A DNA stretch of 64,000 nucleotides from Kosakonia pseudosacchari. Lineage in GTDB: Bacteria > Pseudomonadota > Gammaproteobacteria > Enterobacterales > Enterobacteriaceae. Both the position numbers and the translations under genes were made by a program. The notes under the pieces are model-generated. The model worked only from the letters and a program-made list of their open reading frames with translations, made no database searches and was not told the origin of the DNA. Where the stretch lies: contig NZ_FXWP01000013.1 of NCBI RefSeq assembly GCF_900184035.1, forward strand, positions 62,001-126,000. The letters are read 5' to 3'. The stretch's first letter is position 1. Each line of letters starts with the position of its first letter. Below are positions 20,039-29,517 of this stretch, one piece after another.

Positions 20039-22624
20039 ATGAACAAGCGCACGTCTCCTTCAGCTTACTCGCGGCTGGCGTTGTCGCTGCTGGCGGTGTT
20101 GCACCCGGCGATGAGCCGTGCTGAGACCTACTTCAATCCGGCGTTTTTATCGGAAGATGCCGCTGCCGTTGCGGATTTGTCGCGTTTTGAAAAAGGTAAC
20201 CAGCCTCCGGGTGTTTATCGGGTGGATATCTGGCGCAATGATGAATTTATCGCGACGCAGGATCTGCGTTTCGATATTGCCCATCACGGGGCGACGCCCG
20301 CTTCCGGCGGCCTGATGCCCTGCTTCAATATCGATTTGCTCAAGCGGTTGGGCGTTAATATTCGCGCTTTTCCGGCGCTGCTCAGTAACCAGGCTGACGC
20401 CTGTATCGATATCACGACCGCCATACCGGGTGCCGAAGCCGCGTTTGATTTCTCATCAATGCGGCTGAATATTGGGCTACCCCAGGCTTCGTTGCTCAAT
20501 AGCGCACGCGGTTACATTCCTTCAGAGGAGTGGGACGATGGCATTACCGCTGCGTTGCTTAACTATAGCTTTACAGGCAGCCACAGCTCCGGCAGCAATA
20601 ACGGTTTTCTGAGCTTACAAAGCGGGCTGAATTATGGCCCATGGCGGTTACGTAATAATGGGGCCTGGCGCTACAGCAGCAGCGGAACGGAACATACCCG
20701 GAGCTGGAAGAATATCGGAAGCTGGTTGCAACGTTCCCTTATCCCGCTGAAAAGCGAGCTGGTGATGGGCGACAGTAATACCGGCAGCGACGTTTTTGAT
20801 AGTCTCGGTTTTCGCGGGGTGCGCCTTTACTCTTCCGACAATATGTTTCCTGATAGCCTGCAAGGTTATGCGCCAACCGTACGCGGTATTGCGCGTACGC
20901 CAGCCAAATTAACTATCCGCCAGAACGGGTATGTCATTTATCAGAGTTATGTTTCGGCGGGCGCTTTTGTCATTTCTGACTTGAACCCTACCTCATCCAG
21001 CGGCGATCTGGACGTGACAGTCGATGAGAAGGACGGCAGCCAACAACGTTATACGGTGCCGTATTCGACGGTGCCAATTCTGCAACGTGAAGGGCGTTTT
21101 AAATATGACCTCGTGGCCGGGAATTTTCGCAGCGGCAACGATCAACAATCTTCCCCTTCTTTTGTTCAGGGGAGCGTGATCGGCGGCCTGGGCGGCGGTT
21201 ACACCGCTTATGGCGGAACTCAACTGGCGAAGCGCTATAACGCCTTTGTGATGGGGGCTGGCAAAAACCTTGGCGGCTGGGGGGCGATATCGCTCGATTT
21301 TACCCAGGCGCGCAGTGAGCTGGCGGATGGCAGCACGCATCAGGGGCAATCGCTGCGCTTTTTGTATGCCAAATCACTCAACCAGTACGGCACCAACTTT
21401 CAGTTGCTCGGGTATCGCTACTCGACGCGTGGTTTTTACACGCTGAGTGATGTCGCCTATCGCCGCATGGAGGGTTATGAGTATGAAGACCAGGACGAGA
21501 GTGAAGGGGGGCGGCGGCCAAAACCGGTACTTGTTAGCTACCACAACCTCAACAACAACAGAAAAGGGCGCTTTCAGGTCAATATCTCGCAAAACCTGGG
21601 GGATTACGGCTCGTTGTATATTTCCGGCAGCCAACAAACTTACTGGAACAATATTAAGCCCAGCAGCTGGTATCAAATCGGTTACGCCAGCGGCTGGCGG
21701 GGGATGAGCTACTCGCTTACCTGGTCGTGGAACCGCTCACCCGGCATCAATAACACGGATCGTATTATTGCGTTGAATCTTTCCGTACCGTTTAGCGCCC
21801 TGAGCGGGCAGCGCTACAGCCGGGGAAGCGCGCTGGATCGCACGTATGTCAACCTTAACGCTAGCCGTAACAGCAACGGGCAAAATGGCTGGCAGAGCGG
21901 GGTGGGCGGCACATTACTTGAAGGACGCAACCTCAGTTACATCGTAAGCCAGGGGCACAGCAGCACAAATGGCTACAGCGGTAGCGCCAATGCCAACTGG
22001 CAAGCCGGCTGGGGCACGCTCGGTCTCGGTTATAACTACGATCCCTACCAGCACGAATATAACTGGCAACTTGGCGGTGGCGTGGTCGCGCACGCCGACG
22101 GGGTGACCTTTAGCCAGCCGCTTGGCGATACCAACGTACTTATCAAAGCGCCGGGTGCGCAGGGCGTGCGTGTGGAAAATCAGACCGGGGTGCAAACCGA
22201 CTGGCGAGGCTACGCGGTCGTCCCTTATGCCACCGTTTATCGTTACAACCGCATTGCGCTTGATACCAACACGATGGATATCCACACCGATGTGCAAAAC
22301 AGCGTCAGTAGCGTTGTGCCCACGCAGGGGGCGCTGGTCCGCGCCAACTTTGACACCCGGATTGGCGTACGCGCACTGATTACGCTCATGCGCGGCGATC
22401 GCCCGGTGCCGTTTGGTTCGGTGGTGCGTGAAACCGGCAGCGGCGTAACCGGCATGGTGGGTGAGGACGGCCAGGCGTACTTAAGCGGTTTGCCCTTGCT
22501 GGGTGAACTGCTGGTGCAGTGGGGAGACGGCGCGCAGTCACGCTGCCTGGCTCGCTACGCCTTACCGGAAGCAAGCCTGCAACAGGCCGTGGTCATTACA
22601 AGCGCCCGTTGTGAACAAGGATAA
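20039..22624 (+). CDS. fimD: Outer-membrane fimbrial usher FimD
   Basis: The usher has 861 residues from ATG 20039, which has AGGG at good spacing; ATGs at 20024 and 20033 are in frame and possible. After the signal peptide the N-terminal chaperone-binding domain starts [35 protein letters not shown]. The 24-strand barrel, the plug region and the C-terminal domains (with the Cys pair in QSRCLARY and TSARCEQG) complete the family layout. It secretes and assembles pilins. Confidence 0.95.
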   Translation: MNKRTSPSAYSRLALSLLAVLHPAMSRAETYFNPAFLSEDAAAVADLSRFEKGNQPPGVYRVDIWRNDEFIATQDLRFDIAHHGATPASGGLMPCFNIDLLKRLGVNIRAFPALLSNQADACIDITTAIPGAEAAFDFSSMRLNIGLPQASLLNSARGYIPSEEWDDGITAALLNYSFTGSHSSGSNNGFLSLQSGLNYGPWRLRNNGAWRYSSSGTEHTRSWKNIGSWLQRSLIPLKSELVMGDSNTGSDVFDSLGFRGVRLYSSDNMFPDSLQGYAPTVRGIARTPAKLTIRQNGYVIYQSYVSAGAFVISDLNPTSSSGDLDVTVDEKDGSQQRYTVPYSTVPILQREGRFKYDLVAGNFRSGNDQQSSPSFVQGSVIGGLGGGYTAYGGTQLAKRYNAFVMGAGKNLGGWGAISLDFTQARSELADGSTHQGQSLRFLYAKSLNQYGTNFQLLGYRYSTRGFYTLSDVAYRRMEGYEYEDQDESEGGRRPKPVLVSYHNLNNNRKGRFQVNISQNLGDYGSLYISGSQQTYWNNIKPSSWYQIGYASGWRGMSYSLTWSWNRSPGINNTDRIIALNLSVPFSALSGQRYSRGSALDRTYVNLNASRNSNGQNGWQSGVGGTLLEGRNLSYIVSQGHSSTNGYSGSANANWQAGWGTLGLGYNYDPYQHEYNWQLGGGVVAHADGVTFSQPLGDTNVLIKAPGAQGVRVENQTGVQTDWRGYAVVPYATVYRYNRIALDTNTMDIHTDVQNSVSSVVPTQGALVRANFDTRIGVRALITLMRGDRPVPFGSVVRETGSGVTGMVGEDGQAYLSGLPLLGELLVQWGDGAQSRCLARYALPEASLQQAVVITSARCEQG

Positions 22625-22628
22625 TTTT

Positions 22629-23633
22629 ATGAACAGATTTCATGTGCTGCTTTGCGGCTTGTTGTTGCTGATAGCGACGTCAACACAGGCCACTATTTGC
22701 GTAAACGCCAACGGTATACCGACGGATATCTATTATGACCTGTCGAACCTGTTTACCAGCGGGAATAACCATGTTGGAGAGGTGGTGACGCTGCCGGAAA
22801 AATCGGGCTGGGTTGGCGTTCAGGCTATCTGTCCCACCGGTACCAACGTGAATTATACCTACCGAAGCTATGTCTCTGACATGCCGACAAATACCACTGA
22901 TGGTGGTTACAAGTACTTGAAGTTAAATGATTATCTGGAAGGGGCGATGAGCATCACGGATGATTATGCCGGCATCTTTTTTCCGCCGAGGAATTTCATC
23001 CGCATGGGAACACATCCTAACGTACCCAACCACAAGCCTTTTGGCGTAATGGACTCGAAGCTTATCTTTAGACTTAGGGTGTTGCGGCCGTTTATCAATA
23101 TGGTGCCGATCCCGCGTCAGACCATGTTTCGGGTGTATGTCACCAGTACAAACACCGATGCGCTCGCGGTACCGGTCTATACCATTAGCTACAGCGGCAA
23201 AGTGGAAGTGCCGCAAAGCTGCAAGCTCAATGCAGGCCAGGTCGTTGAATTTGAATTTGATAATATTGGCGCCGCGCTCTTCACCCAGGCCGGGCCGGGG
23301 AACCGCCCGGACGGCGTTAATCCGCAAATTAAAACCGTGGCAATAGCGTGTACCAATGTTGACGCCCAGGCCTATCTTTCTATGCGCCTGGAAGCGGAAA
23401 AAGCCACCGGGGATATGATGGTTTCTGACAACCCTGACGTGGGGTTTATCGTGGGCGATAGTGAGGGGAACCCGCTTACCCCCAATACGCTGGGTAGCAA
23501 AATTCCTTTCCAGCTAGATGACAACGCCGCTGCGCGTGTTGATATCAGTGCGTGGCCGGTGAGTGTCACAGGCTTCAAACCCGCCGAGGGCGATTTTGTG
23601 GCGCGGGGCTATTTGCGCGTTGATTATGATTAA
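22629..23633 (+). CDS. fimH: Fimbrial tip adhesin FimH (Salmonella-like)
   Basis: The protein has 334 residues from ATG 22629, just after the fimD stop. The signal peptide ends STQA/TICVNANG. The lectin domain (LFTSGNNHVGEVVTLPEKSGWVGVQAICP, TYRSYVSDMP) and pilin domain (CKLNAGQVVEFEFDNIGAALF to the end GYLRVDYD) closely resemble Salmonella FimH as I remember it, including length and ending. It should bind mannose-type glycans at the tip. Confidence 0.92.
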   Translation: MNRFHVLLCGLLLLIATSTQATICVNANGIPTDIYYDLSNLFTSGNNHVGEVVTLPEKSGWVGVQAICPTGTNVNYTYRSYVSDMPTNTTDGGYKYLKLNDYLEGAMSITDDYAGIFFPPRNFIRMGTHPNVPNHKPFGVMDSKLIFRLRVLRPFINMVPIPRQTMFRVYVTSTNTDALAVPVYTISYSGKVEVPQSCKLNAGQVVEFEFDNIGAALFTQAGPGNRPDGVNPQIKTVAIACTNVDAQAYLSMRLEAEKATGDMMVSDNPDVGFIVGDSEGNPLTPNTLGSKIPFQLDDNAAARVDISAWPVSVTGFKPAEGDFVARGYLRVDYD

Positions 23634-23642
23634 GGAGCCGCG

Positions 23643-24161
23643 ATGTTTATCAAACCGCGCCATGTAATGCTGGTTGGGTGCTGGCTGAGCCCATTAGCAA
23701 TTGCCGATACGCCGCTTGGGGAAATTAACATTCAGCTCCGCGCGACGGTGGTGGATTTTACCTGTTATGTCGAGACGGCCGACAGCGATAAGACGGTGAA
23801 ATTAGGCCGTTGGCCGACGAAGCAGTTGCAAAATGCGGGTAACACAACGCCCCCGGTACGTTTTAGCTTGCGATTAGCCGGGTGCCCACCGGGCAGCGCG
23901 TCGATCACATTTTCAGGCAGGGCCGCCAGCAATCCGTCACTGTTGGCGTTAAACGATAGCGTGATGGCACAGAAAGTGGCTATTGAGCTGCGCGACAGAG
24001 ATCGCACGCCGCTCGCGCTGGAGAACGCCAGCCAGGATGTCGCAGTGGATAGCAATGGCAATGCAACGCTGCAGTTCTACGCAAATTACATCGCACTGGC
24101 AGATAATCCTGTAGCCGGCACAGCAAATGCCGATGCGACTTTCGCGATTAATTACTATTAA
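23643..24161 (+). CDS. fimF: Fimbrial minor subunit FimF
   Basis: The 172-residue minor pilin has a signal peptide ending AIADT, two pilin Cys residues (DFTCYVET and AGCPPG), and the terminal ATFAINYY zipper. It is the last structural gene, 9 bases after fimH, and probably links the adhesin to the rod. Confidence 0.9.
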   Translation: MFIKPRHVMLVGCWLSPLAIADTPLGEINIQLRATVVDFTCYVETADSDKTVKLGRWPTKQLQNAGNTTPPVRFSLRLAGCPPGSASITFSGRAASNPSLLALNDSVMAQKVAIELRDRDRTPLALENASQDVAVDSNGNATLQFYANYIALADNPVAGTANADATFAINYY

Positions 24162-24177
24162 TTTTTTTCAATAGCGC

Positions 24178-24207
24178 ATACGCCCGGAGATCTTTTTCCG
24201 GGCGTAT
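24178..24207. terminator. Inverted repeat between fimF and fimZ
   Basis: A perfect 11-bp stem ATACGCCCGGA/TCCGGGCGTAT lies between the convergent fimF and fimZ genes. It has no strong T run on either side, so it may be a weak bidirectional terminator or an mRNA end protector. Confidence 0.45.
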
Positions 24208-24211
24208 ATTG

Positions 24212-24844
24212 CTATAGCAGTTCGTGTGATTTGGCGTAATCAATCAACTCGACAATGGTATGCACGCCAAGTTTCGAAAAAATATTCGATTTATGGGCGC
24301 TGATGGTCTTGTTGCTTAATAAAAGTTGTTCCGCAATTTCTTTGTTCGATAATCCATTGGCGAGATAGCGTAATACGGTTACTTCTCTATTAGAGAGCGG
24401 CATATCCCGCTGTTCCCCTTTCTTTTTGCCTGGTTGATTTATATAACTCAGCGTCTCGGATGGGAAGAAGGAGTACCCGGCAAGAATCATCTTTACTGCG
24501 TTATAAATATCGTTGAGTTCTTTCCGCTTGCTGACAAAACCATTAGCGCCAGCGCGAATGGCGCGTGCTGCATAGAATGATTCAGATTTTGATGATAAAA
24601 AAAGCACGTTAACGTCTTCTCGTATCGCTTTGATTCTTCTAAGTAATGTAAAACCATCTGTTTTCGGGAGTTCAATATCCAGAATAACCAGATCAACGGG
24701 AAGCGTACGGATATAATCAAGCGCCGCACGGCTATCATCCGTTTTTAGTACCACTTTTACGTTCTGATTTTTCTCTAAAAGCACCTCTATCGACATCCTG
24801 ACAATAGGATATTCGTCCATAATGATAACGGAAGCCGGTTTCAT
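24212..24844 (-). CDS. fimZ: Fimbrial response regulator FimZ
   Basis: This 210-residue NarL/FixJ-type regulator has a receiver domain with the phosphoacceptor Asp in VDLVILDIELPKTDG and the conserved Lys in GFVSKRKEL. A C-terminal LuxR HTH follows (LSNREVTVLRYLANGLSNKEIAEQLLLSNKTISAHKSNIFSKLGVH). In Salmonella FimZ activates fimA together with FimY. The gene is AT-richer than the structural genes, as fim regulators usually are. Confidence 0.93.
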   Translation of the reverse strand: MKPASVIIMDEYPIVRMSIEVLLEKNQNVKVVLKTDDSRAALDYIRTLPVDLVILDIELPKTDGFTLLRRIKAIREDVNVLFLSSKSESFYAARAIRAGANGFVSKRKELNDIYNAVKMILAGYSFFPSETLSYINQPGKKKGEQRDMPLSNREVTVLRYLANGLSNKEIAEQLLLSNKTISAHKSNIFSKLGVHTIVELIDYAKSHELL

Positions 24845-25451
24845 TTTTTCGCCTCAGTTTGTTTTTTTAATGTCACGCCTTTACGTAAGTGCGACAGACA
24901 TCGAAAGGGTGAATGTAACTTCAAGTATTCTATGAGGAAGAATCATTCCCTGGGAAAACCGATAGCATCCTTACTCGCTAAGTTATTTCCACTCGTAACC
25001 TACGAATGTGGGGGGAATATCAATTACGTGCTAATACAGAGAGATATAGTAATTATTAATAAGTCACTGTAATTATACCTGGGAAGTTCTGGCAGAAAAG
25101 CGTTAAGAGATCATGAAGGCTATTTCTGAATATGAAGTTCTGATGGCAATAATAGGTGGTGGAATATTTGGAATGAAGGCTTGCTGATTTTGATAAACGT
25201 GGTTTTTTACGCTCTTTTTAATGGTTAAAACAATGTAATTATTTGATTGTTTTCTTCTTGTTAATAACTGTTACCGCAATTTCATTACGATAACGGCGGA
25301 TAACCATATGCGTGCTGGGTGAAATCAGCGTGAATTTTAAAAAAAGAGATAATGCCAGGAATAGTTGTAATTGTTGGTTTTATGTAAAAAATATACCCGG
25401 CATCGAAACTTGACTAAGTAATTTCTTAGGAGAGAAGGAAGGCAACGACTG
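24845..25451. other. fimZ-fimY intergenic region
   Basis: This AT-rich 607-base stretch contains no ORF I can support. It should carry the promoter of fimZ (near 24.9 kb), and the 3' end of fimY. The length fits the long spacer between these two regulators in Salmonella. I see no clear operator. Confidence 0.4.
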
Positions 25452-26177
25452 TTATCCCCAATAGTGATTCGCATTAATCGTTAAGCGATGCAGTAAATGA
25501 AGCAAACTTTGCCGGTCGGGCAACCCAAGTTGGCTCAGCTGCGTGTTGAGACGATAAACAATGCGATGGTAAGGCAGATTGAGCAGGTGAGCGACATGTT
25601 TCAGCGTTTTTCCTTGCGCCAGCGCGGTGAACATCTGCCACTCTACCGGCGGGAATTTGCGTGAAACATCCACAGCCGAGGCCGGAGTCAACAGCGCCTG
25701 CCTGAATGGCGTGACAGGGAGATCCCGTTTTAATACGCGAAAGGGGCCCGCCGCGCGCAGGAAATTGAACAGTGGCGTGTCGCTTTTTGTCGCTAACAGA
25801 TAGATATGAAGTTTGCGATTATGCGAAGCGAGCTGTCGCAGGGTTTCCAGGGCGCTAAAACGCGATGTGAGCAGGCTTTCCATATCCACGATCAGGTGCG
25901 AGAGATGCGGCTTTGCGAACTGATGATGTGCTAAATCGAGCGATGAAAACACGGCGTTGCGTTTACCGGAGAAGAGACCTCTATTCCATGCATAGCTGAG
26001 AAAGCTATCGGTTGAAATTAATATCTGGCTGATGATGCATTCGGGCAGGGCGAAACTGAGCTGCTGAGTAAGATGTTCCAGCCTGTCAAACACAGGCGGC
26101 GGATATTCCCGGTAAGGTAACTCCCGGTAGTCGGGCCTGTGGCGGCGATTTTTCTCCCGGCGGATGACAGTTCGCAT
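25452..26177 (-). CDS. fimY: FimY-like fimbrial regulator with LuxR-type HTH
   Basis: The protein has 241 residues from ATG 26177 (GAGGGAAA upstream), close to the 240 residues of Salmonella FimY; a start at 26243 lacks a ribosome site. It begins MRTVIRREKNRRHRPDYREL, an Arg-rich N-terminus, and ends with a HTH-like segment (PPVEWQMFTALAQGKTLKHVAHLLNLPYHRIVYRLNTQLSQLGL). One early Arg is encoded by the rare AGG codon. In Salmonella FimY needs the rare-codon tRNA fimU and co-activates fimA with FimZ; both partners are present here. Assignment rests on position, length and motif. Confidence 0.7.
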   Translation of the reverse strand: MRTVIRREKNRRHRPDYRELPYREYPPPVFDRLEHLTQQLSFALPECIISQILISTDSFLSYAWNRGLFSGKRNAVFSSLDLAHHQFAKPHLSHLIVDMESLLTSRFSALETLRQLASHNRKLHIYLLATKSDTPLFNFLRAAGPFRVLKRDLPVTPFRQALLTPASAVDVSRKFPPVEWQMFTALAQGKTLKHVAHLLNLPYHRIVYRLNTQLSQLGLPDRQSLLHLLHRLTINANHYWG

Positions 26178-26196
26178 TTTCCCTCGCAAACGTATT

Positions 26197-26862
26197 TCAC
26201 TTTTCGAGACAGAAAAGTGTTGGCCAAAAAAAACCATGCGCAAATTGCGCGCCTGGCTGTTGTGCTGTATCGCACTGTGTGGCGGTTTCGCTCCATTTTA
26301 TGGATGCCATATGGGTAAAATGAGTGCCCTGGTTTGTGCCCGGTTTGAGAATATCGGACGTATAAGGTCGCTGCCAGGTTGCCTTTTTCTCAACCCGTAG
26401 ACCGGATATCTGCCAGCCTGTATCGGCAAAATCCTCTGGCGCTTCCCGGGTGGGATCATCCAGACAAAACGCAGCACCAGAAGCGTGGCACCTGGTGATA
26501 GTGTGGTGGCAGAGAATGTGTTGCGTGCCGCTGTATGCGAAAAATACCTGCATGTTCAATGGCTCAACCGCTAAATCAGAGCGATATAACGTCGGGATGT
26601 CCATAAACGAGATGGCGTTAGGCTGAGAATTAAGCGGCAGACCAGGCAAGGGTTGGTGAGTTGCTTTCGGCAATGTTAAGTTTCGTGTCGGGTCGTGTAA
26701 TAACCGCAGCGTAAACGACCAGGAATCGTGTTCAACCCTGTTTGTGGGCACGGGAATCGCTGGCTGACGGTGACGCATCCCATCATTATTATCGCGCTGT
26801 ATAATCGGTTCTGATTTACGTTGATAACCCCGGCCTTTTTTTTGTTTCGCTCTATTTGTCAC
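26197..26862 (-). CDS. Uncertain ORF between fimY and argU
   Basis: The 221-codon frame begins with GTG 26862, preceded by GGAG at good spacing, and ends 20 bases before fimY. The product is hydrophilic with scattered His, Thr and Gln, has no signal peptide or TM helix, and matches no family I know. Salmonella has fimW near here, but I see no HTH in this product. It may be a decayed or spurious frame. Confidence 0.3.
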   Translation of the reverse strand: MTNRAKQKKGRGYQRKSEPIIQRDNNDGMRHRQPAIPVPTNRVEHDSWSFTLRLLHDPTRNLTLPKATHQPLPGLPLNSQPNAISFMDIPTLYRSDLAVEPLNMQVFFAYSGTQHILCHHTITRCHASGAAFCLDDPTREAPEDFADTGWQISGLRVEKKATWQRPYTSDILKPGTNQGTHFTHMASIKWSETATQCDTAQQPGAQFAHGFFWPTLFCLEK

Positions 26863-27136
26863 GTATAGGCTCCATTACATTAGTTAATGGAAACATTTTG
26901 TCCTTCACAAAGCAGGGGATATAGGCGCGAATACTTAAAGAGACATGGGACTTTTCCCAGGAAGCGATCAGGATAAGTAGAAAAACCAGGTCTTTTCGGG
27001 CATAAACAGGGCAGATGTTGCGAAAATGCGCAGCGTCGTTCACTAAGCAAGCAACCAGCGGAAAATACATTGACTCACCAGGCGCTGACCGTATAATTCC
27101 AGGCGTTTCCACCTCAACGGTGAGCATCCACGTAAT

Positions 27137-27213
27137 GCGCCCTTAGCTCAGCTGGATAGAGCAACGGCCTTCTAAGCCGTAGGTCACAGGTTCGAACCCT
27201 GTAGGGCGTACCA
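27137..27213 (+). tRNA. argU: tRNA-Arg (anticodon UCU), argU/fimU
   Basis: The 77-nt gene folds into a full cloverleaf: acceptor GCGCCCT/AGGGCGT, D arm with GCTCAGCTGGATAGAGC, anticodon loop CTTCTAA (UCU), T arm ACAGG-TTCGAAC-CCTGT and an encoded CCA. It reads rare AGA/AGG arginine codons. The first acceptor pair is G1:U72 and the discriminator is A73, whereas E. coli argU has G:C and G73. In Salmonella the same gene is called fimU. It is a known prophage attachment target in E. coli. Confidence 0.96.
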
Positions 27214-27412
27214 TTTAAAAACAATGTATTACGCTTCCTTCACTTCCTTTTTCATTTCCGTTGTGGGACATATTCGCGACACAGGCCCGAAAATTGAGCC
27301 AATGTGCTTCGCGTGCCCGGTTAAATGGTCCGGTGTCAGTGAGCATGTTTACGCACTATTTCTCTGCTTTTCCGGCTCCCATTGCTGACCACAACGAGCA
27401 CGACAACCCAGC

Positions 27413-27453
27413 AAAGAAAAAAGCGGAGAGGAAATGATGGTGATTTCCCCTCC
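27413..27453 (-). terminator. Terminator of the 76-residue ORF (minus strand)
   Basis: An 11-bp stem with one mismatch (27443-27453 with 27425-27435, loop 27436-27442) is followed on the minus strand by GCTTTTTTC. It lies about 28 bases after the ORF's stop. The rest of 27214-27480 shows no gene. Confidence 0.65.
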
Positions 27454-27480
27454 ACCTTAGGATCACGCTTGGGAGAGAGG

Positions 27481-27711
27481 TTAAATCTTTGCTCCTATGA
27501 TTCTTGAGGCAATCGCTTTCGCCGCTTCAAGCTTTGCTTTCCCTGCTTCAGAATGCGTGCCAGATTCAAATGCTTTGAAGTTAAGCTCAATGTTCTCCAC
27601 GGCTTTCTCGATGAACACTTGCGGCAACTCTGAGCAAATGGACTGAAAAATGATTTCATACGCTAAAGCACGACACTGCAGGTCATTAATCGCGTCTTCT
27701 ACTGGCTTCAT
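27481..27711 (-). CDS. Small hypothetical protein, 76 residues
   Basis: AAGGAGAGG sits 2 bases before the ATG, an unusually strong but close ribosome site, and a terminator follows the gene, so I consider it real. The product is a soluble helical protein (MKPVEDAINDLQCRALAYEIIFQSI ... AKLEAAKAIASRIIGAKI) with no recognised domain. The function is unknown. It is the first gene downstream of argU on the minus strand. Confidence 0.6.
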   Translation of the reverse strand: MKPVEDAINDLQCRALAYEIIFQSICSELPQVFIEKAVENIELNFKAFESGTHSEAGKAKLEAAKAIASRIIGAKI

Positions 27712-28226
27712 AACCTCTCCTTAAGAAATACTGTGGCGCTCACTAACGAACAAGAAATGTTCTGTCGCGAATACCGGTGCGATGTGAATATTTAATATCG
27801 TTCAGTTAGGCAAATAAAACCAGTGGAGCCACGGCCAAACCGGATCGGGATAACATTGGGACAGCGTATCTGGTCGGATTGATGCCAGGTGTCAGGATTG
27901 CATCATCATCGACATGGTAGAGACTTCCGGTACAGACTTGATGGGCCAGACTCGCGGATGATTTCACCCTCAGAGCGCGAATCAAAACATCAGTCATCAA
28001 CTAAATGGGCTGCAACAGTATCTGTGCTGACAGTGGCTTGATTGTGCTTCGTTGCTGGATGGCAATATAAACGATGATCATATGCAGGCTTTGTGCATTG
28101 CTGCTGGCTTTGTAGCGCTTAGGGTGTTCACGACAAATGATATGGTTAACAGATGGTGCGGTGGCAGTAATTAATAGAAGGCCGGAGGTTTATTTTTCCA
28201 GCCTTATGATTAATAAACGAATTGCG
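27712..28226. other. Spacer without supported gene
   Basis: A 64-codon minus-strand frame (27806-28000) exists but has no ribosome site and no recognisable product. Otherwise the stretch is unremarkable; a relic of a decayed gene is possible. Confidence 0.4.
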
Positions 28227-28553
28227 TTAAATTTTATCGGACGCGCCTTTTAACGCTTCTATATCAATTTCTGCGTCGTTTGTTTCAAGCAACTGAGTTA
28301 ACTGAATAAGATTGTTAAATTCATTCATAAGTAATTCTGCATCTGATTTCAGTGGCATATCAGCCGCATCAAGCGCTGCGTTAATCGCTTTTTTTACGTT
28401 ATCAAGCATTTCATTCATGCCACCGTTTTTGCCAAGTGTCAGCAGTAATGCCCCGATGAGTAAAGACTGCGCTTCCACTTTAGCGGCAAGTAGCTTGGCT
28501 TCCGCATCCATTTTCGAGATTTTTGCAATCACACTGAGTATTAAGTTTTTCAT
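28227..28553 (-). CDS. IraP-like anti-adapter (sigma-S stabilising) protein
   Basis: The protein has 108 residues from ATG 28553 (AGGGGC upstream). It begins MKNLILSVIAKISKMDAEAKLLAAKVEAQSLLIGALLL, which parallels the start of E. coli IraP (MKNLI..., then KLxxKEEESKxLxAQVEALE). Like IraP it is an N-terminal coiled coil followed by helices with an acidic Asp/Glu segment. It is longer than IraP (86 residues). IraP binds the adaptor RssB and so protects sigma-S from ClpXP, mainly on phosphate starvation. The homology is read by eye and could be superficial. Confidence 0.55.
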   Translation of the reverse strand: MKNLILSVIAKISKMDAEAKLLAAKVEAQSLLIGALLLTLGKNGGMNEMLDNVKKAINAALDAADMPLKSDAELLMNEFNNLIQLTQLLETNDAEIDIEALKGASDKI

Positions 28554-28785
28554 AAGTGCCCCTGTTATTAGCCGTATCACCCCTGGATATATTATGGTCG
28601 AGATTTCAATAATGAAGGATGAAATAGTTTTGTTGTGGTTCTACATCCTTCCGGCATCCGGCTGGCCTGAAGTGTGGATGAATTGATTGATACTTATAAA
28701 GTTATAAATAACGGGGCGCAGGGCGTGCACGGGAACCGCTCCATAGGCAAGACCCTGATAGGGTAATCACTACTGTGGCCGCAAT

Positions 28786-29049
28786 ATGAGAGCTCATTCT
28801 ACGCATTCTACGCGGCTTAACGTGAGCGCGAGCCTGCGAACAGAGCCGGGTGAGGAACATTGCGATGTGAGCCACACCGTTGGTGAGGTTAACGACTGGA
28901 CAACTGCTGAAGTGATCCAACAGTTGCTTTACCCATGCAATCTCTCTTTGCATGTCGTCCTGCGGTTACTTAAAAACAATGATGCTGGCCTGATTCAGGC
29001 AGAAATGAGTGCTGCGGATTTTTATCGTCAGAACCGTCTGATTCGATAA
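28786..29049 (+). CDS. Uncertain small ORF, 87 residues
   Basis: The frame begins at ATG 28786 with no Shine-Dalgarno. The C-terminal half (DWTTAEVIQQLLYPCNLSLHVVLRLLKNNDAGLIQAEMSAADFYRQNRL) looks like a compact helical protein, while the N-terminal part looks non-coding. An antisense frame of 83 codons overlaps it. I do not recognise the product. Confidence 0.3.
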   Translation: MRAHSTHSTRLNVSASLRTEPGEEHCDVSHTVGEVNDWTTAEVIQQLLYPCNLSLHVVLRLLKNNDAGLIQAEMSAADFYRQNRLIR

Positions 29050-29091
29050 CCGGCCCTGATATTTAGACCGGTTTCTCAACATAGCCCGGTT

Positions 29092-29262
29092 TTAAGCGAA
29101 AGCAGCTTTGTCATGATGGAAAATTTTACTGCAGTGCGGGCACATTAACGCTGCGCCTTTCTGGACTCGGGAGAAGCTATGTTCTGACTGTTGTGAACAG
29201 TGAGGGCAGGCACATTTGGTGAGGTAATTGCGATTGTTTTTTGAGTCTTTGCGTTGTGGCAT
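29092..29262 (-). CDS. YnfU-like zinc-ribbon protein, 56 residues
   Basis: The start at ATG 29262 has AGGAAA upstream; a frame extension to 29298 is possible. Two CxxC-type knuckles are visible (CPHCSQQS and CPHCSKIF, with a further Cys in KCACPHC) and resemble the YnfU family of small zinc-binding proteins. Function unknown. Confidence 0.6.
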   Translation of the reverse strand: MPQRKDSKNNRNYLTKCACPHCSQQSEHSFSRVQKGAALMCPHCSKIFHHDKAAFA

Positions 29263-29517
29263 AGAGTATTTCCTGATAAATGGCCTGCAACCATACACTA
29301 TCCCTGAGCATATTACCCGTAATCCTTTTCCACAGCGCCAGAATCGTGTGGCTTTTCATGCTGTCGCTCGAGGATGGGCGCGTCACAGTAATGAATTACA
29401 ACGCTCTTCTGCTGGTTACGCCTTCTGCGAAAAATTTATGGTGTCGGTAAAACTACGTATCAGGAACAGATAAGAAAAGGCCCGCATGCGCGGGCCGTAG
29501 AGAAAGAAGAAAAGCTA

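Noticed and set aside
26852-27127. 91-codon minus-strand frame before argU
   Set aside because: No ribosome site, unlikely composition, and it overlaps the start of the next frame; likely spurious.
27806-28000. 64-codon frame downstream of argU
   Set aside because: No Shine-Dalgarno and no recognisable product.
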